Source: Norana najaformis (lineage: Eukaryota > Annelida > Clitellata > Crassiclitellata > Hormogastridae). From it: 64,000 nucleotides of DNA. Both the position numbers and the translations under genes were made by a program. The notes beneath the pieces were generated by a model, which worked only from the letters and a program-made list of their open reading frames with translations, made no database searches and was not told the origin of the DNA. This document shows positions 1 to 31,300 of the stretch, piece after piece (positions within the stretch are counted from its first letter, which is position 1; each line of letters starts with the position of its first letter). Location: assembly GCA_964023275.1 (NCBI GenBank), contig OZ029914.1:33829924-33893923 (forward strand), read 5' to 3'.

Positions 1-479
1 ATGCAGTTTGTTATTGTTATCAGTAGGGGTATGTCTTTGTTCTTGTACAGGAATGATATATGTATGGAAAATAGGAATGTCTTTGTTCATATACAGGAAT
101 GAAATATGTGGGGAAATGGGAATGTGTCTTTAATGTATTGGAGAGCTTTTTGTGCTCAGTATACATTTTCAGTCTAGTTTTAAAAAGTAAGATAGCCATG
201 TGTCCAGTGTTTTGAAAGGTTCTTAAAAGGTGCTATATAAGTAACTTATTGCTACATATATACATTAATATATACGTACATACATACATACATATTTGTA
301 TAAATACATGCATACATACATGATTACGTTCATACATATTCCACATCATAAAAATTTTGAAAGATGATCAGTGCTATGATGATGATGGAACAAGGATGAC
401 CTTGATCATCTCCTAATATGGTGACAGGGGTGATGTTGTTGACAATAACAATTTGTTTAATAATTTGTTTATGTTTTAG
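1..479. other. 5' flank/intron of the IAP gene
   Basis: No exon is recognised here. The segment is AT-rich and includes a CATA/TACA-type microsatellite at about 262-322. It ends in a good 3' splice site (pyrimidine-rich stretch and ttttag at 474-479). The first recognised IAP exon begins in coding phase 0 with no start codon, so this stretch is read as the end of an intron whose upstream exons lie before the window. Confidence 0.6.
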
Positions 480-3400
480 CCAGATGTTACACCCTACGAA
501 AGTAGAAACTCCCTCAACTTTGATATGCATTTTGCTGACTTGAATCAAAGATTACATTCGTATGAAAATAAGCCGTTGCCTAAGGGTCAAGAAAAAGAGG
601 CACTTGCTGAGGCGGGATTTTATTATGTCGGTAAGTAAGCCAAAGCTGGTAAAACATTGTTATTTAATATACAATAATCATGCATTTGCTATGTCCCTTT
701 ATCCTTAGTTATGTAACAGCAGCAATTTAACTCAGAATTCCAGGAGCAGTGGCTTTCACCAAGCAACTTGGGTGAAGTTTGTTGTTATTGTAATTCCAAA
801 TTTATATAGCAGCACTTAAGAGAAATTCATCAGAGGCACTTCCAAACTGACAACACAGAACCGCAATCAAATACTTGGTATTCAAGCGCTAAATGATAAA
901 AGTCTATAAAGAGACTCTTCTTTCAGTTTTCTAGTTTCTGTTCATTGTATTGCTTCATCATCCTCCCAAACTCTACTAAGACACCTCCTTCATACTCAGC
1001 CACTCCTTGTTCTGTTACGTCTTTCCTTTCCCGCGTATCGCACCAACCCTTGACTAATTCCAAACCTCTTAGACAAATGCAAGCCAACCAAAATTAAAAC
1101 AACTGTCTTAATTGTTTTGACTGTATGATCAGTAAAAGTGTACGTGATTATATGTTTGAGATGACTGTGACAAGTTACCAAGTTACTCAACAAGTTACTC
1201 AGCGCGTTACAAATTACGGTAGCACGTCAGCAAAAACATAGCAGTGATGAGCAGCTGTACTGATACCGCATGAACATTAGTCTTAACAGAATTGCAGCTG
1301 AGTTCCTTCGTGGTAACATCAGTATGTTTTATAATTAAAATTAGACTGACCCTGTTTTGATGGGTAATGTTTACTTGTAAGCAATAATTTCTATCAACTT
1401 ATGATGTATGGCAGTTGATTTGTTAATTCTTTTGACTGATCCAGGTCCTGGAGACAGTGTGAAATGTTTCCAGTGTGGTGGAGTCTTAAAGAAGTGGTCA
1501 GCAATGGATGAGCCGTGGATCGAGCATGCCAGGTGGTTTCCACACTGCATCTTTCTCTTGAGAGTGAAAGGTCACAAGTTCATCAATGACGTCGAACAAC
1601 GGTTTAATGGACCAGGTGTAATGGTAAGGATTTATGGATTTTCAAGGTTATGGGTGTGGGATAATCTGTTGATTAGCATTCTGGGCTGTTAAACCAGAGG
1701 TAAGCTTTCAAATCCCCACCAGTGAATTTGAAAGATATTTCAAGATTTCTCTTCTACTAGCTTCCTCCAATGAATTCAGATATAAACTGAGTACATAATC
1801 TGTATGCTGTTGGGAAGAAAATCAGATGGTGAGATGGAGGACTGATCACCCACCCTCACACAAACAGGCGAAGAAAATGAAATTGCTGATGCTTAATACT
1901 GTGCCGCTTTTTGAGTTTAGCTTAAGGGACTTCCTAAAGGTTATGGAACTTAATGAATATTAAAGTAATAAAGCTGAAATGGTAAAGGCAACACTCTTGT
2001 ATATGTGCTGTTATAAAAATTCCTCTGATGTGTGGTACTCAGTTTGAAGTATCTTTCAGCTAAAGTTCAAACATGACTTCAACGATCCATCAACAGTCCT
2101 TAATAAATAGCAACGTTGTTTGTTATGTGGCAGCGTGTTTAATAACCATTTATGTCCAACAATATTGTTGCTGCCTAATAACTGGACCATATTGTATGTG
2201 TATGCAGGCTTACAGTTAGGCTTTAAAGGCTAACTGTTAGTCAGATGACAAGTTCAAATTAACATTTTCATTTGTGAAAATGTGATTGAACGGCTTAAGT
2301 TACTGGCCAATACCAAAATTCACTGGTGGCTGAAGCTATTATTCCTGCAAGTTGTAGCACTGAAACTGAATTTCAGTCTGCCTGTGTGTTGTTTTATGTA
2401 TGTATGTATCTGTGTATGTGTGTGTATGTGTGTGAGTCTGTGTGGGCCTGAGTTTTTCTATAGCATCTGTTAAAAACCTCACAAAAGTGCTTCTCAGCAG
2501 GCTTACTGTTGCCATAAATTTGCCACAAAGTGCAAAATGAATGATATATAAAATTTTTGAAGTTTAATTTCTTGTATTTTGTAAGAACTAGTTTGGATGT
2601 TTTAACGTTATTGCTAACTGAAGGCATGCTTTGTTCTCCTGACATATTTGCTACATTGACACTGATTTGTTTAGAAATGCACAAAATATTAAGACATAGT
2701 TCTGTTTTGTTTTATTAGGAGACGGAACGAAATTCTGGTATGTGGATTTCTACTATTGCAGAATTTGTTTATGTAAGCAAAACATTGTGAAAAAATGATA
2801 AGTTGTTGCTGCAGTTAAATATCCAACTGGTTGAAATCGGATGTTTGCCTTATGTTATACTTACCCCCTTACCATCAGTTGTGTTGATAATTGCAAAGAA
2901 TTCAAAAATTTCATAGAATTGTAGGATTAGCTTGGTAATTTTATGTAATTGCTTTTCATGATGAGCAAAATTAGCCAGTGGTGCTCAATAGCCAAACAAA
3001 ATATACATTGTAACCTTGTGTGTACATTTCGTAATCGTAATCGTAATCTCGAGATTTCTACAGCGCTCAACGAAAGCTAAGTCGCGGGAACCAGCTTATT
3101 CACAGGCGCTCAGTCAAAACAAAATCGATAGGCAAAAGGGTCAACATTTGAACCTCCTCTGAGATTATGACAAGATAGGAACCTTCAGCAAGTCCGTTAC
3201 AATCAATTGCATAGTGGTATTTGCTTTGTGAATCAGCTAATAGTGCTATATAACTTCAAAAATAAATCAGTATTCACTTGAAAGAAAATGGGTGTCAGCT
3301 CAATAATCTAAGCTGGGCAAAACTGGGGCCTTTCTCTCAGCCTGACCAGCTAGCCAACTGACAGATCCCATTTTGGTTAATTAAATGTTTTATTTCTAGA

Positions 3401-6024
3401 GAATCCTAGTCTAGCGGAGTTCGGCAATGAGGACACGATACCAAAAATAAGAATGGAGGAGGCAGAACAAGAAGAGTCAACATCGCTTAAACAGGAATTT
3501 CTACCCAGCACCATTTCTGCGAGTAGTCCCTCGGGTAGGCCATTTTTTTAGAGGTCCTTAAAGAGTGCTTTACAGAAGCTCACTGCACACATACATACGT
3601 ACGTACATACATACAGTATTATTAAACTGCAAATATTGATAGTCATATTTAGTTGTGAGGTTCTTATAAGAAAATCACATTCGTTTCGTCATTGCCTGGA
3701 ACTCGGGGGCTTTGACCAGTTCTGCACATGGAGACAGGTATTGACTTAAGCACATGTCTGGCAGGCTGTTGTGCAGGTTATGCAACAATACTTGTTTACA
3801 TTTGTTACATTTGGTTAAATTTTTGGCCTGAATTTTCAAGATGGACAAAAATTGGGTTTTGATGTTTTGAATAATCAATAAGTAAACATTATGTAATTTT
3901 ATTGCCTTGTTTGACACATAGGTTTATCAATAAGACAGTATTAATTAATTTTATTGCCTGGTACATGCAGTTTGTAAGATGTAAATTTTGATTCAGGTGA
4001 AACGGTCTTCACTGTTAATTTGAAAATTTTGCAAACAGTTTGTAAGCATGAAATGCCTGAAAATAAGTAACAGTATTTTAATTAAATATCAGATTATTTT
4101 AGCAAATTTAAACAGTACTCCAGTTCTAATATTATTTTGTGTCATTTTTGCTTATATGCCCATGATTCCCATGTCTGGCAATAATTATGGTGACATCATG
4201 AAAAAACGTTGGTGTATATATGGAATTTGGACAAATACTTACTTACTTAGGAGGTTTAACATTTACTGGTACTAAATATGTGTAATGTATAGTTGGCCAA
4301 TGTAAATTTTAGCTTTTCTGTTGCACCGTTGTAAACTGCAAAGTCTTCTATGTTTTGAAATAAGTTTCAGGTGCATCATCAGGCGCCACGAATGTTCAGC
4401 TTCCTACGAAGGTAACGTATCCACCGGAAATGCCTTCATCATCATCAACAGTACTATCTTCATCATCATCGTCACCACCAACAGTACCAACTTCATCAAC
4501 AACTTCTGTTAAGCCTTCAAAGGCTGATGATGAAGGTATTGTCATTTGATTTTTATTAAATTTTTCTTTTCTTGGTTTGTAATATGTGTTGAAGAATTTT
4601 CTCTTGTACGTATCACACTTTAGAGGTTTAATTTCTTGTTTACCCACATTTCTAAATTATTCTTGTGTACTGTTTATTATCCTCGTTGATTCTGACTAGG
4701 TCTTAAGCAGTGATTTCCTGTATTTATGGCCTCTGATTACATTATGTTTAGTCATGATGTTTTCTGTATATGGTACTAGATTTGGGTAGTGAAACTTCTT
4801 CCCTTGGCATTCTTAATAGAGTTTAGCTGAATGTTTTAAAACTTGTTGTGGAGATAGCAGACAAATTCTATGCCTGGAATGCCAGAGTTAATTCATAGGT
4901 GCCTGGGAAACATTGAACCCTGAGATCAGATGGGTGGCTTGTGACAAGATGCTGAATCCTATGAAGTTCTAGAGTTCTGAAGATGGCTCAGGGTTTATAG
5001 AGAGTCATAGGGGAATGTAAACTCTGTAAACCCGTATCAGTATTGTCATATAAAACAAAAATCTTAGAGGGTAATCAATAGTCATGGAGACCTCGCAAAA
5101 AAGACTCAGCATTTATTGGATGTCATAGGGGAATCTCACAGTAGCAGTTGAGCTAGGGTATTTTAGTCCTTGGGCTTTAATGGGTTGAATAGTTTCAGTG
5201 TTTGAATATTGACCCAGATAAGTCTTCAGAGGTATTCTTCATTTCCTTGAAACATTTGGCTTTTCCTCCTCCTCTTCCTCCCCCTACCAGGTGCTTGTAT
5301 TCAGAGCGGTTTGTGTGATGGCCTAGTGGTTAGCGTACTGGACTGTCAGCCGAGAGACTGGGGTTTAAATTGACTGGGGCAAAAATGCACCTCCTAGCAA
5401 ACTCTGCTGTAAGATGAATACACACTGACCATACATTGTCAGTGGAAGGATCAGGAGATGAGGGAGAGGATTGGCCGGCCCTGCTCTCGTGTGTTGAAGC
5501 TAAGAAAAAAGAGTAGTAGTTCTACCCATGGCTGCCTCTTATGGTTAGCTTAAGGGACTGCACTTATTCTTCTTTGTTTCAGAGATAGCAGTCGTGGCAC
5601 AGGAAACTGCACTTATTCTTCTTTGTTTCAGAGATAGCAGTCGTGGCACAGGAAACTGCACTTATTCTTCTTTGTTTCAGAGATAGCAGTCGTGGCACAG
5701 GAAACTGCACTTATTCTTCTTTGTTTCAGAGATAGCAGTCGTGGCACAGGAAACTGCACTTATTCTTCTTTGTTTCAGAGATAGCAGTCGTGGCACAGGA
5801 AACTGCACTTATTCTTCTTTGTTTCAGAGATAGCAGTCGTGGCACAGGAAAACCAACGACTGAAGGATGCTGTACTGTGCAAAATCTGTATGGACGAAAC
5901 GGCAAACACTGTGTTTCTGCCTTGTGGACATCTTCTCTGCTGTGAAAACTGTGCACCAGCGATTCAAGATTGCCCTGTTTGCCGAGGAATCATCAAAGGA
6001 ACCCTTAAGGTGTACATATCATAG
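480..6024 (+). CDS. Inhibitor of apoptosis protein, BIR + C-terminal RING (5' partial)
   Basis: The proposed join is 480-630, 1445-1623, 2719-2737, 3400-3534, 4371-4535 and 5828-6024 (stop TAG). All phases agree and give 281 codons. Exons 1-2 encode a BIR domain: LAEAGFYYVGPGD, then CFQCGG, then a D-E-P-W-x-x-H-A-R-W-F-P-x-C stretch, which supplies the Cys-Cys-His-Cys zinc ligands. The 19-nt third exon and exons 4-5 encode an acidic then Ser/Thr/Pro-rich linker. The last exon encodes an XIAP/cIAP-type RING (CKIC, CGHLLCC, CPVCRG) ending in IKGTLKVYIS at the extreme C terminus, as in RING IAPs. In this family BIR domains bind caspases or adaptors and the RING is an E3 ubiquitin ligase. No UBA or CARD is seen between them. 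Upstream exons, possibly with more BIRs, are missing. The position usually held by Trp in the BIR N-P-type turn is Lys (YENKPL). Which IAP paralogue this is cannot be told. Confidence 0.93.
772..893 (-). repeat. Dispersed SINE-like repeat (family with ctatataaat tail)
   Basis: Reading attgtaattccaaatttata, it continues with strong similarity to 25001-25117 (conserved aaatttatatagc, ctcatcagag-like and cagaaccgcaatcaaat-like blocks). In reverse complement the tail resembles plus-strand copies at 28795-28872 and 56748-56812. Confidence 0.6.
1805..1935 (+). mobile_element. SINE body fragment, same family as 5315-5561
   Basis: This segment carries the gggaagaaaatcag...actgatcacccacc body and ends in gtttagcttaagggac, matching the 3' halves at 5390-5561 and 32755-32935. 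The tRNA-like head is absent. It lies in IAP intron 2. Confidence 0.5.
2719..2737 (+). other. 19-nt microexon of the IAP gene
   Basis: The segment is flanked by ttttattag and gtatgtgg, both good splice signals. Exon 2 ends in phase 0 if it uses the atg|gtaagg donor at 1623. Exon 4 needs one preceding base (phase 1), and exactly 19 nt satisfies this, encoding ETERNS plus the first base of the next Glu codon. Skipping it would require a weaker donor (accag|gtgtaa at 1615), which also happens to keep frame, so the microexon may be alternative. Confidence 0.6.
3029..3140 (-). mobile_element. 3' end of a non-LTR (LINE-like) element with ATTACG-type tail
   Basis: The segment begins with cgtaatcgtaatcgtaatct and continues with blocks (cagcgctcaacgaaagctaa, ccagcttattcacaggcgct, aaaatcgataggc). 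The reverse complement of these blocks recurs at 48440-48560 and, more diverged, at 47090-47200. At 48 kb the same tail follows a LINE ORF2 C-terminal remnant. Confidence 0.6.
5315..5561 (+). mobile_element. tRNA-derived SINE copy in the last IAP intron
   Basis: The head looks like a tRNA: an A-box-like ggcctagtggttagcgtac near 5321-5339, then a B-box-like ggggtttaaat near 5361. The body (acctcctagcaaactc, then a segment like cagtggaaggatcagg) and the end gcttaagggactgc match copies at about 1805-1935 and 32755-32935. The 3' end abuts the 49-bp array. Confidence 0.65.
5557..5850 (+). repeat. Six perfect 49-bp tandem copies containing the RING-exon splice acceptor
   Basis: Six identical 49-bp units run from 5557 to 5850. 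Each contains a pyrimidine-rich stretch, tttcag, and then the first 23 bases of the IAP RING exon. Candidate exon starts therefore fall at 5583, 5632, 5681, 5730, 5779 and 5828. Because 49 is not a multiple of 3, only the last acceptor joins the upstream exon in frame to the RING. Use of acceptor 3 keeps frame arithmetically but meets a TAG two units downstream. The array starts inside the last bases of a SINE-like element (taagggactgc). Perfect identity implies very recent expansion, or an assembly problem. Confidence 0.97.
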
Positions 6025-6489
6025 GGGTTGTTGAATTTACCTTTGTAATTTGTATAAATTTGGTGTTCATTGTGCATGTATGAAGAATGTCCCTAAGGAC
6101 ATTTACCACGGCTAATGAACCCCTCAAGGGCACCCCCACAAGGCTTCAAGATGCCATTGTTTTGAGCAAGAATGGAATACAGTTTCATCTGCAGGTGATT
6201 AGTGTCCAAAAAGTATGAAAAATCTATCGGATGGCTCTCATACATGCAGAAAACCTTACCAGTGGATTAACAGACAGGAAGTTCAGAGTTTTACATTACT
6301 CATGATTGCCATATCTTGTATGGTTTAAAGCCTGTTTTTACTTAGCAAAGCTTTTTCATGCTTCATTCTGCTTTTAAATTGATTTGCATGAAGTAAAGTC
6401 GGTATATCGTTGTTGTAATTTGTTATCAAAACAGGTAACAATGAGAGCCATTGTCGTTTCATTTAAATGTAAAGCTTTGATTTTTGTGC

Positions 6490-6495
6490 AATAAA
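6490..6495 (+). other. Candidate poly(A) signal for the IAP gene
   Basis: AATAAA lies 466 bases after the stop codon. A second AATAAA at 6836-6841 could give a longer 3' end. No transcript evidence is available. Confidence 0.45.
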
Positions 6496-7267
6496 AGGAG
6501 GTGATGGTAGCAGTTAGAAGATGGTGCAGAGTAAGAGATGTAAGAAACTTCAACTTGTTTTGTAGCGTGTTTTAGAATTTGGACCTTTAGGCACAGCTAC
6601 ATTTTTATGTTAGATCTAGGTTAGACAAGAATAAGTATTCGATTTGGTTAATAGGATTCGCTGTTTCGTGTTACATAGTTGACAGTATTAGAAAGAGCTT
6701 TTGCTTAGAGCATTATTGTATTCTACACTTGCTGTTTATATTTGAGGGATAGCTTGCACTGACAAAACTTAATTCAGACTTGTAAATATCGTCTTTTTAG
6801 CACATATTCAGTTGTACAAATAATCATTTTATCACAATAAACAATCGATATTCGTACATGTAGATGCACAAAATTTGTAAACAAAATCTGCCCTTAAAAT
6901 TTCCAAGTTTCGTCTATAGGTTAAATTTCTTTGGGTTGGCAACTCTAACTGCGTATTATACACACATATTAAAAACGTTCTGTATGTGCGTGCGTGTGCT
7001 TGCACGTGCGTGTGTGTGTATTTCTAATATATTCTATATGTAATGTCAAAAGAGAAAACGGAGCATGAATTGGTAGGATGCCGTGTTATGGATGTTTAGC
7101 TATGGTGGGTGTGGCTGTGGAAACTGTAGCTGACTTCAGTAATATGCTGGTATCTGACTGATACCAACCACTTGATGGTGCAAATCGTGTAGTATTCTGG
7201 GCTAAATAGGTTTATTTATTGTGAATATTGACATTCCGTGCAGTTTGGCAGCCAAAGTTAAGCATAA

Positions 7268-7910
7268 CATCGTAATTGAAACTCCAAAACTCCTAAAGCA
7301 CTACTGAGCAATTAAGTGCAGGGCAGCAGCTTGCTGACAAGCATTGTGGGAAGTCAGAAGTTTTCCAGATATGCCATGCGAAGAACAAGATCCGGTTGCA
7401 AGGGACAATTCCTCCATTGCCATGTGGTGCCAGTCCCAAGACTGGACGTAGGAGGAGGAGGAGGGCGACGATAATCATCTTCGTAATGACATGACGTCTC
7501 AGAACAAACTACCCCGCATAGGACATGCTTGCCTAATATGGCGGATCCAAAGGACGCATGAATGTAACTTCAAAGTTATCGCAAATTCGTGTAGGTTTTA
7601 GTCTTCTGGAGTCATTCCAATGTCGAACAGAAATAGTTTCATTAAAAGGAGGATATGCATAACTTGTGCCACAGGCTCCCCTTGATTCTCAAGAAACCCG
7701 TTATCCAAATGTGAATGTACACGGCTATATACAGTGACCGTATGGTCTCGATTTTGCTCAGTTTTCAATGAACTGATTGGATGAAATCCTTCACCACCGC
7801 TGCCCGTTTTGAATGGGCGCCACGCAGTTTAGGGTCTCTGCGCACGGACCATGCTAGCCCAAGATTCAAATTTCTGCAATAAGTCACAATCGGGGCAAGA
7901 TGACCCTGCC
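7268..7910 (+). repeat. Diverged copy of a dispersed ~0.65-0.87 kb element
   Basis: The 5' block (tcgtaattgaaactcc, ctaaagcactac, agtgcagggca, aagatccggttgc) and the 3' block (cagtgaccgtatggtctcga, then a gaaatccttcaccacc-like block and a haccatgctag-like block) occur in the same order at 35250-36118. Partial copies are at 27228-27370 (5' block), 43552-43625 and 47972-48030 (3' block). Confidence 0.55.
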
Positions 7911-8099
7911 ACCTGCTTGCGCTTATCTGCTCATCAGTTTAGTCTTGATTGAGCGCCTATAGGTAGACATTAGAGCCAACAGAAATATGGTTTACATCGA
8001 TTTTACTAACTGGTTGCTGAAGACAAGCGGAGTTTACCATAGCCCAGCGCTATATGAGCTTGACGCCGGCGCTTTTCAATTCTCTGGACCGACCTTAAT

Positions 8100-8529
8100 G
8101 TATGAAGTGTGCCGCCGTCATTGGTCACGTGACGTTGTCTTCATCCGGACTAGGTTATAATGGGAGTCGGCCAGACGTTGTAATGTCGCCAATTTCCCGC
8201 TTTTCCACGACGATCCCAATCATGGATAAGTGATCGAAGCACACAATCAGACGATCTTGGACACGTCCGGCCGGTCTCCGGTCGTGTAGAGTGGTTTCAT
8301 TAGACGACGAGAGCTGTCTTCTGCTGGCCGTTTGTTAGAATTGTCTACTTGTTAGTTCGTGCGTTCGTTCGTTCGCTAGTTCAAGGAGCAGGATTTGGCT
8401 TCGTTTGTTCGTTCGACGGGTTCGTAAATCTCCGACCATAACTGCCTGTTACCGTCCGTCGGGGCTGTAAACCCGGCTGCTGGCCGGCCGAGGAGAATTC
8501 TTCACGGATCGTTGCGTTTGAATGTCGAG
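8100..8529 (+). promoter_or_regulatory. CMIP: CpG-rich promoter/5' UTR region of CMIP
   Basis: Base composition shifts from AT-rich to clearly G+C- and CG-rich between about 8060 and 8900, spanning the presumed first exon. A GTTC-type short repeat (gttcgtgcgttcgttcgttc, 8354-8373) lies in the likely 5' UTR. No TATA box stands out. The exact transcription start cannot be fixed. Confidence 0.55.
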
Positions 8530-28397
<19,868 letters not shown>

Positions 28398-28794
28398 ACC
28401 AGGAACTGAAATGGTACAGCGGACCACAGAAAGGGTCAGAGGTTAGCTGCTATACTTCTGACCTCTGACCTGACCCAGTAAAGCAGCTTATTCTACAACC
28501 ACTGAAGTCGCCTTGGCATTTGATGAGCTATTCCATTTTTATTCATGAAACTTTGACAGAGGGGTTTTCCTAGTAGAGTGGGATACCACTGTGTGCCACA
28601 GCATAGAGGACTCAGACGGTCAAGTTTAAATTAATCGAGGTGTCTTATTGAAATCATGAACAAGTGTTACCGTGAGAGGTGGAATGATGGTGGCATGAGT
28701 GCCTAATCATTTTTTATTTAAAAGGTGGTTTTAAAAAGTAGAGGTTTTGCTAAATGTGATGTTTCTACATCATTGTTCCCAGTGGTTCTGGGTT

Positions 28795-28872
28795 GTCTGG
28801 TCAGGAGCGTCTCTGACGAGTTTATCTTGAAGTGGCGCTTTATAAATTCTTGATTATGATTACGATTGGAGG
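28795..28872 (+). repeat. SINE-like 3' end
   Basis: The segment has gtctctgacgagttt, then gtggcgctttataaattc and a gattatgattacgatt tail. It matches the reverse complements of 772-893 and 25001-25117 and the copy at 56748-56812. Confidence 0.55.
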
Positions 28873-29124
28873 TACACACAAGTATTGCAGTTTAGGAGTT
28901 GTGGAAGACTGCCACTTTGTAACCACTCGGAGATCCAACTATGAGAAAAGCTTGGCACTTTGTATTCGCTGCCACCTTTATGGATGGCAGAACTGTAAAT
29001 CTGATATATGTAAGTTAGGTCATATTTAATCTGATAATGTTGCATTTATCACCGGTATTACCAATTCCCCATGCTGTGCAGAATCAAATTTGGCTGCAAA
29101 AATTGTATGGGAAACTGGTGATGT

Positions 29125-29190
29125 TAAGAAGTTAGGTTGAGAAGTTAGGTTGAGCAGTTGTCTGATGAAGCTAGGTTAAGCAGTTGTCCA
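29125..29190 (+). repeat. Short tandem duplication
   Basis: agaagttaggttgag is repeated, followed by two variants reading gcagttgtc next to taggttaag. It is small and local and lies in the probable CMIP 3' UTR or spacer. Confidence 0.6.
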
Positions 29191-31179
29191 ACTTTTTACT
29201 TATTTCAGCTGTTGCTTAAATGTATTGCAGCTACAGAGAACTATCCTACTGAATGCTGTTTGTTTACTGTAAATGACAAAACTAGCAGATTTGATGTCCT
29301 AGGTTGGTTTTGATGAATCTCGGGAATCCTCACTCACGCTGGAAATTTTCACTTTCATTTGAATACTGCTGGTACTTTTATCTAGAATGCTATTTGAATA
29401 AGTGTCTAAATCTGTCTTTGGCTGTATTCAGTTGTTAAAATTAGTTAATGGCGAGGCTACATCCCTCAAATTAGATCATTGTAATTCCAAGTGACATTTC
29501 ATTGCACTGGAGTAAGCCCTTAAGCTGATTACAATATGGACACATCTGTGGTGGATCATCGAAAAGCTGGCAATGTTGAAAGATGAACAAGAGAAAATTT
29601 CATATATTTGTATATATTGTCAAGTTGTTTCTTCTTTCACGAGTCATTTCTTGTGCTGGATTTACTGCTTATGCCACGACTCCATCTGCAACTTAAAGTT
29701 TATACTCTTGGCCCTGGAGCTTTTGCGCTTTAGCTCTGGCACCATTTAGTTGGTGAGGATTTTAAATAAGCAAGGTTGGAGGAAGCATGGTTTTATTCAG
29801 TCGAGCATTTGTGTTTCTTGTTTCTATATGATTCTGATATTTGAGGTGACAATTAGAAAAGGAGTCCTTTTGGAAAACTGTGAACATGAATGTTTGTCAT
29901 GTTGCTCTGCACAACTCCAATGGTGCAGGAAACCCTCACTGCTGAGCATTGTGAAAATGGCCAACATATTGTCTTTTTACAAGCATTTTAGTAAGTGCTA
30001 AATATGTATAATTCATGTTAACTTATAGAATTACCGGTGTATGCACATATATGTATATATGTTTGTGTATACATATATCAAACTTGTTTGCATAAGCTTG
30101 TTTCGCTAGATTAAATCCAGTCAGTGGTGTTAAAAATTTTTGGGGGCATCATATTTGGAGAGCAAGTTTTAAGACTCTGTTAAATGGTTTGGTTTTTGCA
30201 TTTTATGGCTATTTGGAATCAACTCAGATTTGTTAAAGATTGCAGCCGTTACTTTGTAAAATGTCTGTTAGATGTTTTGTTCATGTAAAGTTTGTTATTG
30301 TGTTCCATTTTCAGTAACCTCTCTAATGACATGCAAATCTGTCCTCGAAGGGAACATGAAACATGGCCGTGTCAGATAACATTTTGCATAAATGAGCTTT
30401 ATTTAAAGCTGCATGTCTCAGGTGTTGTTACTTGCAAACTTCTTTTTTTCCATGAAAACAAAGAAGTTCAAAATTGAGGAAAGTCAAATTTTAAATGGAT
30501 TTTTATATTCCCATTATTACAGGTATAGATTACTGTATGAAATTCTTACTGGAACACTTTATTCTTACATAAATTGTTAAATTTAAACTCAAAGAAAACT
30601 TTTAAAGTTTGAATAGGGTTGGTTTGAATGGGCATGATCTCTTGAATTTCATGCCTAATTTAATTTTTATACAATCTTGTAACGGGAAGTTTAAAAATTG
30701 ACCTAGCACATTTCAAAGTATGAAAAGTAAGTACAAACTGTACCTGCACATTTCACGTCTTGCCATGAATTCCATGCACATTTTCTCATTTGTGCAAAAC
30801 TGTGATCTGACACGGCCCTTACAACTTTTACCAATTGTCTCAGGAAAAGTGTATCATTGTAACCGAGAGGAAATATAAAATTTTGTAACATTTCGTTAAT
30901 ATTTAAGAAAGTATTTTTCTGTTCAAGTTTCTGCCTGGAACATTTTATATTATCTAATTGTTGATTTACTTTCAAGATAGATAGATACAATTTCAGGCTC
31001 CAAGAGTTAAGAATTTTATTTAGTAGAATAAGTCAAGGTACAATCAAGAAATAACTTAATTAGAATTGCCTAGAGCTGTGTACAATCCGGGATAAAATTT
31101 TCATTGTATACAATTCTCTATAAAATTCTTATTCGTTTATTGGCAGGTAAAAATGACACGGAAGCCAACATGGTGTGTG

Positions 31180-31300
31180 CTCGCATTGTAGCACGAAGTA
31201 TATAGGTTCAAGACCACAAGAGAGTTTCTGTATAGGGTCCTTCATGCACAATTACTCAGCACCATCAGTTGATGCTTAGTCATTATACAGTGGCACATAA
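31180..31300 (+). mobile_element. tRNA-derived SINE fragment (second family)
   Basis: A B-box-like ggttcaagacc (31205-31215) is followed by tagggtccttcatgcac, aattactcagc and gatgcttagtcatt. Blocks shared with 46671-46800 and, in reverse, with 52480-52640. Confidence 0.55.

Larger units (their letters stand above)
6025..8100. other. IAP 3' UTR and spacer to CMIP
   Basis: The first 0.5-0.8 kb is probably 3' UTR (poly(A) signals at 6490 and 6836). A TG-rich stretch lies at about 6980-7020. A diverged short-element copy occupies about 7268-7910 (described separately). I saw no convincing coding exon. Confidence 0.55.
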
